Part shown: positions 10,983 to 22,968 of the stretch, one piece after another
How positions within the stretch are numbered: position 1 is the first letter of the stretch
How the letters are laid out: each line of letters opens with the position of its first letter
Assembly (NCBI GenBank): GCA_022432975.1
Contig: CM039512.1
Coordinates: 67,511-131,510 of the forward strand
Source of the DNA: Begonia masoniana
Taxonomy: Eukaryota; Streptophyta; Magnoliopsida; Cucurbitales; Begoniaceae
Direction: 5' to 3'
DNA: 64,000 bases
The notes under the pieces: generated by a model
What the model was told of the DNA's origin: nothing
Database searches by the model: none
What the model saw: only the letters and a program-made list of their open reading frames with translations
Position numbers and translations under genes: made by a program

Positions 10983-11550
10983 TAACACGTGTTAGTGGCT
11001 TTTCTCATACACGAGTACGAATGATACCATAATATAAATGGTGACCAAAGGTTAGAAAAGAAGGGTTGAAGATCTTGTTATTGAAAAAGAATGCAATCAC
11101 AAGACGGACAATGAACAAGAGATCAATGGAGAGCTTGGACTCCACCTCCATAGCCAAAGGCCCATATCTCATGTGAATCATTAAAAAAAACAAGGTGAGA
11201 ATGAATAACAGAGAGAGGCAGAGGAAAGATAAAGAAAAAGACTAGGGTTTTGAGCTTTGGCAAGAAGATTGGGTGACCAAAAGGTGTCGGTTTTGATCTG
11301 AACTTGAGGCGTTGGATTCCCTGCATTGTGTTTTTCAATCCTATAGGTGGTATTCTTTCCGATTGTGCTCCACTAGAATGGTACTGCTATATCTATATGA
11401 ATAAATATGGATTATAGTTGTTTCTACTGGCTAATGAGTGATGCAGTAATACAGATATAAAGTCCCAAGTATAACCAACTTAGAATACGTGTTACTGCTT
11501 ATAATATTTCTTCTGAACTCTTTATCTAGGCAGTAAAACGGTTCTCCGTT
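10983..11550. other. No gene seen
   Basis: Unassigned sequence between the LARD-like element and the putative promoter side of the O-fucosyltransferase pseudogene. The small minus-strand ORFs here look like chance frames. Confidence 0.4.
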
Positions 11551-11551
11551 C

Positions 11552-11720
11552 GCTCTCTCTCTCTCTCTCTCGTTTTCTCTAGTTTCCACTTCCATTCTCG
11601 CACAGTCGCGTAGACGTATTCGCACTCTCGTTAGTCTCGCACTCTCCTATCTCGCTCGACGGCCGAGCGCCGAGCGCCGAGCTTGCACTGTCGCTGTCTC
11701 GCACAGCCACTGTCAGAAAA
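11552..11720 (+). promoter_or_regulatory. Putative promoter / 5' leader of the O-fucosyltransferase pseudogene
   Basis: A (CT)n tract (11,552-11,571) with a pyrimidine-rich continuation resembles plant core-promoter or 5'-leader Y patches and lies upstream of the gene relic. A short run of the CGAGCGC heptamer sits at about 11,662-11,683. The assignment rests on position and composition only. Confidence 0.35.
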
Positions 11721-11887
11721 CAATATTATCTTCCGGTGAAACATCCCCACCCAAATTCCATCTAGTCCTATATTTGCTTTTTTTTTTTTGCCGATAACAC
11801 TTATTCCACCTTCCAGATAGGGTTCGTCTTAATAACTTCTGGATTTTTATTTCAAACACCCATCTTGAAATTTGAGGCATTTTGACC

Positions 11888-12386
11888 CGAGCGCCGAGCG
11901 CCGAGCGCCGAGCGCCGAGCGCCGAGCGCCGAGCGCCGAGCGCCGAGCGCCGAGCGCCGAGCGCCGAGCGCCGAGCGCCGAGCGCCGAGCGCCGAGCGCC
12001 GAGCGCCGAGCGCCGAGCGCCGAGCGCCGAGCGCCGAGCGCCGAGCGCCGAGCGCCGAGCGCCGAGCGCCGAGCGCCGAGCGCCGAGCGCCGAGCGCCGA
12101 GCGCCGAGCGCCGAGCGCCGAGCGCCGAGCGCCGAGCGCCGAGCGCCGAGCGCCGAGCGCCGAGCGCCGAGCGCCGAGCGCCGAGCGCCGAGCGCCGAGC
12201 GCCGAGCGCCGAGCGCCGAGCGCCGAGCGCCGAGCGCCGAGCGCCGAGCGCCGAGCGCCGAGCGCCGAGCGCCGAGCGCCGAGCGCCGAGCGCCGAGCGC
12301 CGAGCGCCGAGCGCCGAGCGCCGAGCGCCGAGCGCCGAGCGCCGAGCGCCGAGCGCCGAGCGCCGAGCGCCGAGCGCCGAGCGCCG
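11888..12386. repeat. 71-copy heptamer array (CGAGCGC)n
   Basis: A perfect 7-bp tandem repeat, 499 bp long, with no interruption visible by eye. Because 7 is not a multiple of 3 and the unit contains no stop in any frame, long open frames appear on both strands; these are artefacts. Each unit contains two CG dinucleotides. Confidence 0.98.
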
Positions 12387-12992
12387 TCTGAACTGTTGAT
12401 CGATTGCTCGAGCTCTCGCCCAGTGCTGCTTGATCTCTAGCATAGTGACGGATTGGTGGCCGCAGGTGGGTAAGCATTCCAATTTTGTACTCCGATTTTA
12501 TTGATTATTGAGTTATCTGTTTTTTACTTTTTAGTTCTTACTGGCAGATCTATCGATTGCTTACTTTACTGCTTGGTTGATTATTTTGAGTCATTGACAG
12601 TTTTGATATAAGATAAATAGCGATTGAATTATGCTCGGTACTGCTTTATCTATAATGCTTGTCCCCAGCTTTTGACAACTATATTCAACTTCCCCTTGTC
12701 TGTCCAAAGTTTAAAGGTTTGCTCTTACATCGGAAGGTTGTTTTGTCTCTCTGTTGCGTCTATACATTACTTTTCTTGCTTAAATTATAGCTCAAAAAGA
12801 TGATTCTAGAGTTGAATACTGATCATTTTTTTTTTTTTTTGTTTAGGAACTGCGGATATGTGATCCCACAATCTTACAAAATTTTGAATTGGTCTGCTCT
12901 TTCAACTCCCATCTCTCTCCTCCCTTTCTCCCGCCACTTCATCACTAGCCTTTCCATCCCCCTGCCCCCTTCTTTCTTACTTCATTCCTCCA
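12387..12992 (+). other. Putative 5' untranslated exon, intron and leader of the pseudogene
   Basis: CGCAGGTGGGTAAG near 12,464 could be a splice donor, and a T-rich tract ending TTTAG near 12,846 a matching acceptor. The following pyrimidine-rich leader runs to the ATG at 12,993. The splice sites are inferred by eye. Confidence 0.35.
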
Positions 12993-13400
12993 ATGCATAG
13001 CTTTAGCTGCCTTGGCTCCCCTTCCTCCACCTCCTCACCACCCACTTCCCCCCGCTGCCGTCATGCAAGGACCAAGAGCTTCGCTCGCTCTTCCATTACC
13101 CCTGCCAATACCATTTCCATCCCCCATGTCTCCAAGCCTAGATTATTCGACAAAGTGCTTTTCTTCATTGTGTCGGCGGTTTTTAGAAGAAGGGGTGTTC
13201 TTTTGTTGGCACCCCTCTTGTATATATCAGGAATGATGTTGTACATGGGCTCCTTCAATTTCGATGTTGTCAACCTCAAAAATGCCGTCGTTGTCGTTCA
13301 TAGACTTGCTCCTCCAGGCTCAGTTTATAGAAGTCCTCAGGTTTTTAAAAACCTCTGGCCTTTCATGCAATCTGCAAGCGGAAACTTTTCTCAAAATGTG

Positions 13401-16050
13401 GTACTATTTCTTTTCTCATTAATTTTTTACCTTTGTCATTTTCATCGGTATAAGTCTTTGGTATAATCATTGTTATATCTTACATTTATTGGATTTTTCT
13501 CAATCAAACTAATAAACATAATCTGCTTGGTATATCATCTGACATATTTATTTTCTAGCCATCATATTCCCATTTCCATTTTACTGAATTCAGTCTTTTT
13601 GTGGTAGCTATTGACATGGATTGCTACTTCATGCTCTTCGTTACTTTCAGTTAAATGACTCTTACAAATGGGGAATATTTTTTGCTTGCATACTTAATAT
13701 GATGACTACGAGGAGGTTTATTTTTCTTCTATGTTTGTCTCACATGTTTCATATTATATCCTCATCGCCATATTTTGCAGTTGAGGTTGGCGTTGGATGT
13801 ATCAACTTTGCGCAGAAGTTTGTCATTGTTATGTGGAAAGTCTATTCTTTCAACTTCATTCTCATTTTGATTCTATATTATAGTCTTTCGTTCCAAGCCT
13901 TAAAAGTATATGTGAATTTTCCATGCATTTTAATCTAGTATGCTTGCGCGCATCTATTTCAAAATAAATGGATAGTTAGAAGTACACGGATATTATGCAG
14001 ATATCTTCCGTTTGGAATTCAAAACTTCACCATGATTGGAAACCATGTATGAATGATATCAATGAAAGTGCTACAAATGTAGGTGATGAAAATTCTATGA
14101 GTTTATTTACTATTATTGTTTCGTTTGAACTTTAAACTTTGAAGGTTATTTGGATATACTTTTTCTATCAAAAAAGAAATATAGTAAAAAAATGATGAAT
14201 AAGAGAGGAGACAGAAAAAAATCATTTTCAAGAAAAAAACACGCATTAATTAAATTAATTTTTCTTTGATTATAGAGAACTAAACTAAAAAGATAAATCG
14301 TTCGCATTTCGTAAAATTAAATCTCACAGGTTGGTGATGAAATTAATATTGTCCTAAAGATCGATAATCAACTCTATTTCTTGGCACCTGTTGGTCGTGG
14401 GTATCTGCAAAGTTTTTCAGAATGTTAGCGCATTGTGTGAGTTCTGAATGTTACTGTTTTTCAGAATGTTAGCGCACCTGTTTGACATATTTCACTCATG
14501 AGTTTTGTAAGTATTAGGCATTACCTCTCACGTTGTTTTTGTTGCACAATGCTTTATAGAACTGTCAAAGTCAAATGGTTTTCTTATTATTGAAGCCAAT
14601 GGTGAATTGAATCAACAACGGCTAATGGTATGCTTTGTCTACAAAGAAAGTTGATTTTTATTGTTTTATTTATTACTGCTATTTTCATAATATTTTTCGT
14701 TAATTAACCGTCACTTAATTAATTTTTTAAGATAACTTAATTTAGCAAAATATTATTGATATATTTGATACTACTGCTCAGTAAATACTTTTTTGCTAAG
14801 CCCCTTCGTATTCATAAAAACTCAAATACATATGCCTTTATGAACTAGTAGTGGTAAATTTGTTTGTGTTTATTAGTAAATTTCATTTCTCTCTCCTTTT
14901 TGTCCGTAGTATTTAAAAACTTGTTTTTATCAAAATCTTACGCCTATGCTGGAGAGAACTATTAATCTTAAGTCATTTACTGCAATGTAACTACATCATT
15001 GCAAAGCGCTTATAGATTTCAGTTAAACTCAGTGGCCTAAAATTTTATTGCCTATTTCTGATATCTTTATTAATTTTGTTATAAATTTTGATAATGTGAG
15101 ATTCAAGTTACTAGTACTTGGTGATTTTACTTATTTGTTGCTTCCTCCTAGGCATTAGAAATGGAATCCACACAGTTAGATATGCACATATGGGAATCAC
15201 TTGAAATAATTCATACATATTCCACTATTTTTAATTTTGTTTTTATCTTTTTTTGTTTTTGTTTTTAAACAAATTGATGTATGGTACCCATTTATGTGCA
15301 GTTCGGGGTTGTATTACCTTGACAAAATGTATCCTTTATACTTTGATTGGATATTGATAACTTCATCCATCCATTCCAATATTTCATTTGAACAGTGTTT
15401 GGCAAAATTTAAGATGGTTATTGTAAATGCTATGTTATCAATTACTAGGACTCTTTTGTCTATTTATTTCTATGTATTCATTTGTAGTGTTAGGTTCGTT
15501 TGTTAATTTTTCGATCTGGAATGAAAAATATATTAAAATGACCACCATTTTGTTCATGATTTCCAATGAATCAAATACAAACGTAAGTGAGAGGCTGCAA
15601 TTTGGGGTTTTTATACTAGTCTCACTAGGATTTTCAAGCCTGTGTACACTTGTGTGTTATAATTTGTCTTCTTCACAAGACATATCTTTTGATTATGTTC
15701 CATCGTTCTGCTTTATCTTCTATATTAGTCAGTTTATGATGTTTCTTTTCATCGCATCATTTGTTTTAATGCTTAAAAAGCCTTTTACCATCTTTATGAT
15801 CTTTTGTTATTGTTTTGCATTTTTATTTGCCAAAACATCTATATTAGTCAGTTTATGATGTTTCTTTTCATCGCAGCATTTGTTTTAATGCTTAAAAAGT
15901 CTTTTGCCATCCTTATGATCTTTTGTTATTGTTTTGCATTTTTATTTGCCAAAACATTGTTTCCTTACAGGAAAACACAATTTCTGTTGTTTTTGCTGTA
16001 ACTCCTAAAAAATCAAGTTGTTTTATTCTTTTTGTTTCTACTTTTTTCAG
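13401..16050 (+). other. Intronic sequence of the O-fucosyltransferase pseudogene
   Basis: AT-rich sequence between the exon-like blocks; the short ORFs inside show no family features. The exon expected to encode the nucleotide-sugar-binding start of the domain should lie between 14,628 and 16,050. I could not find it. Confidence 0.6.
15719..15957. repeat. 119-bp tandem duplication in an intron
   Basis: Two adjacent copies beginning TCTATATTAGTCAGTTTATG (15,719 and 15,838), differing at only a few positions. Confidence 0.9.
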
Positions 16051-17225
16051 TAAATTTAAGGACATATTTGATGAAGAGTTCTTCATAGATATATTCAAAA
16101 ACCACGTGAAAATTGTCAGAGAGCTTTCAACTGATGTTCTACTTCGATTCGACAATAATATTAGGGATAGTGAATTTGAGAGTCAAAGCATGGTCAAGCA
16201 CAACTTATTATCTTCAAAAAGTTCTTCCCAAACTCGAGCAATTGGAGTATGTTTTCATTTTCCTTAATTAGCATGAAAAAGTGTTGATTTGCCACAATAT
16301 TGGTTGAAGATATTTTCCCTGTTATGAGATTATATGCGAGCGTTTTAATTTTAATTATTCTTTTCTACTAGATCTAAGCACAAGGCTCACCACAATACCA
16401 AAGATTCGGAAGACCATAGAAAACTACTAAGAACATTTCATTCATCAATATTTGTCATCCTTCATTTATCCCTCCCTTCTATTTATAATATACTAACATA
16501 ATATATTTATAATATACTAACATAATATTAATTCTAAATTACCTTCCTAATTTATTTCCCAACATAGGGCTGTTCAAATTGCCCCTTTTTCCAATAAATT
16601 GGCTCATGTAGTCCCTTCACATGTTCAAAGGCTTCGTTGTTTATCCAAATTTGAAGCTTTGAGATTTTCAAAATCTAGAAGAATTTTAGCTGATCAGATG
16701 GTTAATAGAATGGTTAAAAAAAGTTTAGCCACGGGAGGGAAATATGTTTCAGTGCACCTTCGTTTTGAAAAGGTACAATTTCTATTGTGTCTTTATTTTT
16801 AACCGAATGTCTTCCCCTCACTGATCTATTTCTTTGACAAAACTTTTATCTTACACAAGGATATGGTTGCATTTTCATGTTGTGAGTATGATGGAGGGGA
16901 GGAAGAGAAGCGTGAGATGGAAATTGCTAGAGAAAGACGATAGAAAGGAAAATTTAGAAGAGGTAGAGTGATAAGGCCGGGCCAAAATTGGGTGGATGGA
17001 AAATGCCCTTTAACTCCATTAGAGGTGCATACATACTCAAATATCTGTCAAATTATTGCTTTCTTGTTGTTTTCCTTGTATATGTAGACATATGCTATAC
17101 ACATATATTCTGTTATAGTAAATTACGTTTACATGACGAACTCTTGCCAAGCTTCGTATTATTCTTGTTTTTGCATTTGTTGATTTATAGTTATATGTAG
17201 GTCTTCATTTATAATTATGGGATTG

Positions 17226-18346
17226 TGACACGGGGCTACCTAAAAAGGGAACCCGTGTTAAACCCACAAAATACAAACAACGTACTCGGTGTGTGTAAGA
17301 TGAATATGACCGACAATGTAATGAATAAGCGAACAAAAGATGTAGGAAAACGAAGTGAATCAAGTGTGTGAAATGAAGAAGATGGAAGAGAAAGAAGATG
17401 TAAACCCTTTGGCGGCCCGGAAAGCTATCTTACGTGAGGCTTCCGGGGGCAAGTTTTCTCGTAGGAATAACTACCACCGTAGGGCACCGGTTTGGCTCCC
17501 ACTTAGCTCGATCTTCCAAGGAAGAATGGAGGTGGGAAGCAATACTTACTAACTCTAGCAACCTTGAGCTAGTTAGTAAGGGAGTCCTCTACTCCAATCA
17601 CGGATTTAGAAATCCGTGGCTTACCTTTCCGACGAAGGTAATTCCAAAGCTCTCAAGAGAGGCAAAGGTGACTCGTGTATTAGCAATGTGGCCAAAAAGT
17701 TTTTCAATGCTTCTAATCAATGCCTATTTATAGACCTAAGTGATGAATAGCTAGGGTTTTTTTGGTGTGCTCGCTGAAGCGTTGATATGAAGTGTTGATC
17801 CAACGGTGGCTGATCCTTTGGCGCTTAAATTTGAATTTCAAAAAGACAATCCCTCCTTAGTGCCTCCTTGGTTGGGTTTTGGGCTTTCTTCCCTTTAGGG
17901 CTTGATGATGACTTGCTTCTTGGTCTTCAACCCATAGCTAATTATCACCATTCTAATCCTAACCAACAATCTAATGCATGAATTGAGTAAGGCTTATAAC
18001 TCACCTTACTCTCACAAATGGGGCCAAAATGTTTGCCAAAGTTTCAAAATAAGAAAAATACATCAAAGGTGTTCATGAAAAATAAAGAAAAGAAAAAATG
18101 CATAATTGAAATGGTTACATGTTTAGGATGCCGGGAAGACAAATTCCCGTCTGATGAAGCTCACAACTTATCCGTGTGTCCCACGTCAACAAATGCAACG
18201 GATGCTCCCGATCCAATGGGCTAATCTCCCAAGTGGATCCATCTTCGAGATTAAGACCTGCAATAGAAACAAAGTCATCAGTAAAATAGCTAAGTAAGGC
18301 AAGGGACTTTGTTTGCGATCGAGTAATAGGCCTTGTAGGCATGTCA
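17226..18346 (-). repeat. 3' LTR of the young Ty3/Gypsy element
   Basis: 1,121 bp, TG..CA ends. It contains the last ~77 codons of the pol frame (18,115-18,346). Confidence 0.93.
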
Positions 18347-21300
18347 TTCTCTCCAGGTGAGAGAGGATTTGACCTCAAATCCAAAGGTTCAGTCACTTCT
18401 TCCTCATTGTTCTCATCACTAACATATGGTGACAGATCCTGGACATTAAACGTGGCCGACACGCCATAATCACCAGGTAGGTCAATCTTGTAAGCATTGT
18501 TATTTATTCGTTCTAAGACTTTGAAAGGTCCTTTAGCTCTAGGGAGTAACTTTGAGTGCCTCTTATCAGGGAACCTTTCTTTCCTCAAGTGTAACCACAC
18601 CAAATCTCCTTCTTTAAAGATGATTTCTTTTCTTCCTTTGTTTGCATGTTTAGCATAACCCGTATTACTCTTCTCAATTGCCTTGCGCACCGTTTCATGT
18701 AACTTTTTGATTTGTTCAGCCTTATTTGCTCCAGACGGATTGATAAGGTCCTTAGTTGGCAATGGTATTAAGTCCAATGGTGTAGAAGGGTTAAAGCCAT
18801 ATGCAACCTCAAAAGGTGTTCGGTGGGTAGTAGAATGAACGCTTCTATTATAGCAAAACTCCAAATGTGGGAGTACTGTGTCCCAATTCCCCAACTTCTT
18901 ACCAACAACGCATCTTAATAATGTTCCAAGGGTTCGATTTACAACTTCAGTTTGTCCGTCAGTTTGGGGATGGAATGAAGTGCTAAAACATAGTCTTGTC
19001 CCCAATCTCCTCCATAAGGTATTCCAAAAAGCACTTAAAAATTTAGTGTCACGATCGGACACTATTGAATGTGGTACTCCGTGGAGTCGGACAATCTCCT
19101 TAAAGAAGAGGTCAGCAATGATAGCAGCATCATCAGTTTTATTACATGCTACAAAGTGTGCCATCTTGGAAAATCTATCCACGACTACTAAAATAGAATC
19201 TTTGCTCCTCGCAGTCCGTGGTAAGTCCAAAATAAAGTCCATGCTAACTTCAATCCAAGGATGGGTTGGGACAGGTAATGGCATGTATAATCCTTGCGGT
19301 AGGACTTTACTTTTTGCCTTCTTACATAGAACGCATTGTTCCAAGAGATGGTGTACGTCTGACAACATGTGTGGCCAATAAAAATGCTCTTTAAGCATCT
19401 CAAGGGTCTTTTTCTCTCCAAAGTGACCCGCTAAACCTCCACTATGAGCCTCCTTTACTAGACAAAGTCGTAGGCTACCTCGGGGAATGCATAACTTTCC
19501 TCCCTTCATGAGGAATCCATCCAAAATATAAAATTTTCCATCAGGTTTGATCAAGCATTTTGCGTAATGAGAACCAAAATCTTCATCAGATTCATAAGTA
19601 TTCTTAATCCATTCAAACCCAAAGAATCTAGTCCTCAATTCCGTGAAAAGGATTCTTTTTCTAGAAAGGGCATCCGCAACAATATTTTCATTGCCCTTTA
19701 AGTATTTCAATGTGTATGGAAAACTTTCTAAAAATTCTACCCATTTTGCATGCCTCTTATTCAATTTATGTTGACTCTTAATATGCTTAAGTGACTGGTG
19801 GTCAGAATGAATCACAAATTCTTTTGATAAGAGGTAATGTTGCCAATGCTCAAGTGCCCGAATAACTGCATAAAATTCTTTATCATAAGTAGAGTAATTA
19901 AGTGCAGCTCCTTTGAGTTTCTCACTGAAATAGGCCAGGGGTTTTCCCTCTTGGGTTAACACAGCACCAATACCAACTCCCGATGCATCGCTTTTGATCT
20001 CAAAAACCTTGTTGAAATCGGGTAGTGCTAACACAGGCGAATTACACAATTTCTCCTTAATGGTGTTGAAACTCTTTTGACAATTAGGAGTCCAAAGAAA
20101 CTCTACTCCTTTCTTAGTCAAGTCCGTAAGCGGGGCTACAAGAGAACTAAAGTCTCGTATGAATCTCCGATAGAATGAGGCTAGTCCATGGAAGCTCCTC
20201 AATTCCGATATTCCATTTGGTGTAGGCCAATCCTTGATGGCCTTTATCTTTTCTTCATCAGCCTCCATTCCATTCTTCGATATCACAAAACCAAGAAAAT
20301 ACACTTTCTCTTGTCCAAATGAACACTTCTTTAGATTTCCAAATAATTTTGCAGCACGAAGGGTTTCAAACAAAATGCCAAGGTGATTGACATGTTGTGG
20401 AAGGTCTAAGCTATACACCAGTATGTCATCAAAATAGACGACAACAAACTTACCTAAAAGGTCCTTTAATACATGGTGCATTAACCGCATGAAAGTACTT
20501 GGGGCATTTGATAATCCGAATGGCATGACCATCCATTCAAATAAGCCATACTTTGTCTTGAAGGCGGTCTTCCACTCATCACCTTCTTTCATCCGAATTT
20601 GGTGGTACCCACTTTTAAGGTCCACTTTAGAGAAAATGGATGCTCCACAAAGCTCATCCAACATGTCTTCGAGCCTTGGAATAGGATATCTATACTTGGT
20701 AGTTATTTGATTAATGGCTCGACTGTCTATACACATCCTCATGGTGCCGTCTTTCTTAGGTACTAATAATGTAGGCACGGCACAAGGGCTCATCGATTCT
20801 CGAATATATCCTTTGTCCATTAATTCTTGGACTTGGCCTTGTAATTCTTTGGCTTCCTCGGGTCTCATTCGGTAAGCTGGGCGGTTCGGTAAGGCTGCCC
20901 CAGGGGTTAGGTCGATTTGATGCTCAATGCCTCTCAAAGGTGGTAATCCTTGGGGTAGTTCTTCTGGAAAAATATCTTGAAATTTAATCAGCAGATGTTT
21001 GATAGGTGGTGGGATGTCTCCACACTCCATCACTCTATCCCGAAATAAGATGAGGATAATCGTATCTCTTTTAGTCACGCAAGACCTTAATTCTTGTTTG
21101 GACAATAAAAGTACTTCTTTGTTCTTGGCTTCTTTTCTTGCCGCATAATCCTTAGAGATTTGTTCGGGGGTCATAGGTAAAAGCTTGACTGGTTTGCCTC
21201 CAAATTTTAAGGAATATTGGTTAAGAAATCCATCATGAGTTACCTTGCGGTCAAATTGCCAAGGCCTCCCTAATAATAAATGGCTAGCCTTCATAGGCAC

Positions 21301-21555
21301 GATATCACAAAGGACCGAGTCCTTATATTTCCCAATGGTAAAGTCAATAGTGACTTGCTTTGTAACCTTGATATCGTCTCGATCATCAAGCCATCGAAGT
21401 TTATATGGATTTGGATGTGTAACGGTTTGTAATCCAAGCTTTTGAACCATGTCGAGGGAAGCAACATTGACACAACTTCCACCGTCAATGATTAAAGAAC
21501 ACACCTTGTCCTTTACTGCACAGCGACTGTGGAAAATATTTTCCCTTTGACAGTC
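18115..21555 (-). CDS. Ty3/Gypsy pol: protease, RT, RNase H, integrase
   Basis: About 1,146 codons, in the same frame as gag and directly following its stop. From the GTG at 21,504: protease with the active-site motif LIIDGGSC (residues ~4-11); RT (~210-390) with [12 protein letters not shown] and YFDDILVYS; RNase H (~480-600) with [12 protein letters not shown] and [10 protein letters not shown]; integrase (~660-980) with the HHCC zinc motif (HSGGLAGHF.. CVLCKKAK), [21 protein letters not shown] and [13 protein letters not shown]. The tail [18 protein letters not shown] is followed by an extension encoded in the LTR. All catalytic motifs I looked for are present. Its role is to process and copy element RNA and insert the cDNA. 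No independent start is evident; it probably belonged to a gag-pol polyprotein. Confidence 0.93.
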   Translation of the reverse strand, partial: DCQRENIFHSRCAVKDKVCSLIIDGGSCVNVASLDMVQKLGLQTVTHPNPYKLRWLDDRDDIKVTKQVTIDFTIGKYKDSVLCDIVPMKASHLLLGRPWQFDRKVTHDGFLNQYSLKFGGKPVKLLPMTPEQISKDYAARKEAKNKEVLLLSKQELRSCVTKRDTIILILFRDRVMECGDIPPPIKHLLIKFQDIFPEELPQGLPPLRGIEHQIDLTPGAALPNRPAYRMRPEEAKELQGQVQELMDKGYIRESMSPCAVPTLLVPKKDGTMRMCIDSRAINQITTKYRYPIPRLEDMLDELCGASIFSKVDLKSGYHQIRMKEGDEWKTAFKTKYGLFEWMVMPFGLSNAPSTFMRLMHHVLKDLLGKFVVVYFDDILVYSLDLPQHVNHLGILFETLRAAKLFGNLKKCSFGQEKVYFLGFVISKNGMEADEEKIKAIKDWPTPNGISELRSFHGLASFYRRFIRDFSSLVAPLTDLTKKGVEFLWTPNCQKSFNTIKEKLCNSPVLALPDFNKVFEIKSDASGVGIGAVLTQEGKPLAYFSEKLKGAALNYSTYDKEFYAVIRALEHWQHYLLSKEFVIHSDHQSLKHIKSQHKLNKRHAKWVEFLESFPYTLKYLKGNENIVADALSRKRILFTELRTRFFGFEWIKNTYESDEDFGSHYAKCLIKPDGKFYILDGFLMKGGKLCIPRGSLRLCLVKEAHSGGLAGHFGEKKTLEMLKEHFYWPHMLSDVHHLLEQCVLCKKAKSKVLPQGLYMPLPVPTHPWIEVSMDFILDLPRTARSKDSILVVVDRFSKMAHFVACNKTDDAAIIADLFFKEIVRLHGVPHSIVSDRDTKFLSAFWNTLWRRLGTRLCFSTSFHPQTDGQTEVVNRTLGTLLRCVVGKKLGNWDTVLPHLEFCYNRSVHSTTHRTPFEVAYGFNPSTPLDLIPLPTKDLINPSGANKAEQIKKLHETVRKAIEKSNTGYAKHANKGRKEIIFKEGDLVWLHLRKERFPDKRHSKLLPRAKGPFKVLERINNNAYKIDLPGDYGVSATFNVQDLSPYVSDENNEEEVTEPLDLRSNPLSPGENDMPTRPITRSQTKSLALLSYFTDDFVSIAGLNLEDGSTWEISPLDREHPLHLLTWDTRISCELHQTGICLPGILNM

Positions 21556-22968
21556 TTATTTGGTGTGTTGGGACATGAGGGCCCGACGTATAACCATGAG
21601 CAGAGGTCCTTCTTGTGGTGGACATGCATCGTCATCAGTGTCATTCTCTTCAGCAATTGCTTCATCTTCTTTGTCGTCATACTGGCCGATGTCATCTTCA
21701 CTATCCCATTCGCCAGTGGCCTCTTTAATAACCATGACACGTTGGTTAGGACAATCGCTAGCGTAATGACCTCTACCAAGGCATTTGAAGCACTGGATGT
21801 CTCTTGCTTTTTGATTGGGAGGAGTGCTCCCAGTGGGCTTATCTTTGATCATTGGTTTACTACTTGACTCTTTTGGTGGCCAGTTACGGTTAACAGACCC
21901 TTTTCCTTTGTTCCATGAAGTAATAGTAGTGGTAGTAGGTTTACTGAACTCTTGGGGTCTCGATGGGAATTTGGTAGGGTAGTTTACTTTTCTCTTTCGT
22001 TTAAGTTGCCTCTCCACGGTGAGGGCAAGCTGCACGACCATATCCATGGTCTCTATTTGTTGCAACTCCACTACGTCTCCAATATCACGGTTCAATCCAC
22101 GTATGAATCTAGCGACAACCTGCTCCTCAGGTTCTTCTAGTCCTCCACGCATTTTAAGTGTTTCAAACTCCGTGAGGTATTCGTCAACAGTCTGACTGTT
22201 CTGCCGTAGGTTATGAATTTGCTGGAAGAGTTCATGCTTGTAGTGCTTTGGTATGAATCTCTTTTGCATGAGGTTCTTCATCTCAACCCATGTCGGTATG
22301 GGGTATCCAACTTCACGCATCCTTTGGGCTTTTAGGTTGGCCCACCATAATGCCGCGTGGCCCGTTAATTCGAGAGCAACAAGTTGAATTTTTACTCGCT
22401 CGGAGTAATCGTGGCAATCAAAGACCTTTTCAACTTTATCTATCCAATCGAGGAAGGTGTTTCCGTCACACGTCCCATTGAATGAAGGAATAGATATCTT
22501 GGCATTACGAAGGTCATCGTTGTCTTTACGACGATTTGGACGATAGTTCTCTTCCTCGTCCAATGTCCATTCGTCATTTTCTGAGTAGTCATATCTTCGG
22601 TATCTCCTTCGTGGTGGTTCCACCCATTCGACATCCTCTCGAGGCCTCTGATCTTGGTAACGTTCATGAGGTCGTTCATTCCTTCGCCTTGGATGTGTCT
22701 CTTGAGAACTTCTTCTCTCGTGCGATATGTCTCTTCGGTTGTTCCGTCCGATTTGATCCATAACATGCTTTAATCCCAAGCTTACGTCTTTGAGTTGTTG
22801 TCCTAGGTCACTAACCATTCCAGTCAAGCCATTGATTTGTCCTTGCATGCTTGACTCACCCTCTTGAATAGTATAGGGTTCGGTTGATGGAAATTCTTTG
22901 TCTTGGTTTGTCTCCATGTTTTGGGGGGGTTCTCGGGTAATTTCTGCCATGCTCCTAGTCTTTGCCAT
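21556..22968 (-). CDS. Ty3/Gypsy gag
   Basis: 470-residue capsid/nucleocapsid protein that packages the element RNA. It starts MAKTRSMAEI. The N-terminal half is charged, with a run of Arg-rich residues (~75-130). The retrotransposon gag core follows (ISIPSFNGTCDGNTFLDWID, then WWANLKAQRM). A CCHC zinc knuckle, CFKCLGRGHYASDC, lies near residues 395-408, and an acidic stretch follows. The frame ends at a TAA (21,556-21,558) but continues open in the same frame into the protease. Gag and pol are therefore separated by one in-frame stop, not by a frameshift. Either this copy has a recent nonsense change or pol is reached by readthrough. Confidence 0.92.
   Translation of the reverse strand: MAKTRSMAEITREPPQNMETNQDKEFPSTEPYTIQEGESSMQGQINGLTGMVSDLGQQLKDVSLGLKHVMDQIGRNNRRDISHERRSSQETHPRRRNERPHERYQDQRPREDVEWVEPPRRRYRRYDYSENDEWTLDEEENYRPNRRKDNDDLRNAKISIPSFNGTCDGNTFLDWIDKVEKVFDCHDYSERVKIQLVALELTGHAALWWANLKAQRMREVGYPIPTWVEMKNLMQKRFIPKHYKHELFQQIHNLRQNSQTVDEYLTEFETLKMRGGLEEPEEQVVARFIRGLNRDIGDVVELQQIETMDMVVQLALTVERQLKRKRKVNYPTKFPSRPQEFSKPTTTTITSWNKGKGSVNRNWPPKESSSKPMIKDKPTGSTPPNQKARDIQCFKCLGRGHYASDCPNQRVMVIKEATGEWDSEDDIGQYDDKEDEAIAEENDTDDDACPPQEGPLLMVIRRALMSQHTK

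Larger units (their letters stand above)
12993..17028 (+). pseudogene. O-fucosyltransferase family (GT65-like / DUF246) pseudogene, 5' part
   Basis: Exon-like blocks resemble a plant O-fucosyltransferase-family protein, a Golgi type II membrane enzyme family. Block 1 (12,993-13,400) has a Ser/Pro-rich N-terminus and one membrane segment, VLLLAPLLYISGMMLYM. Block 2 (14,001-14,078) reads VWNSKLHHDWKPC. Block 3 (14,560-14,627) reads SNGFLIIEANGELNQQR. Later blocks lie at 16,051-16,250, 16,568-16,772 (KFEALRFS, KYVSVHLRFEK) and 16,860-17,028 (MVAFSCCEYDGGEEEKREM). Most have GT/AG borders. It is broken: the exon expected after NQQR is not found, there is a frameshift near 16,165-16,172, and an in-frame TAG at 16,941-16,943. 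The next exon lies beyond an inserted retrotransposon at 25 kb. Confidence 0.85.

Noticed and set aside
11713..12482. Long repetitive ORFs (for example 254 and 175 codons) on both strands as Arg-rich proteins
   Set aside because: They are produced by the stop-free heptamer array read in different frames; no non-repetitive conserved domain is present.
18878..19381. Plus-strand 167-codon ORF
   Set aside because: It is antisense to the integrase coding region of the intact Ty3/Gypsy element, with no independent support.
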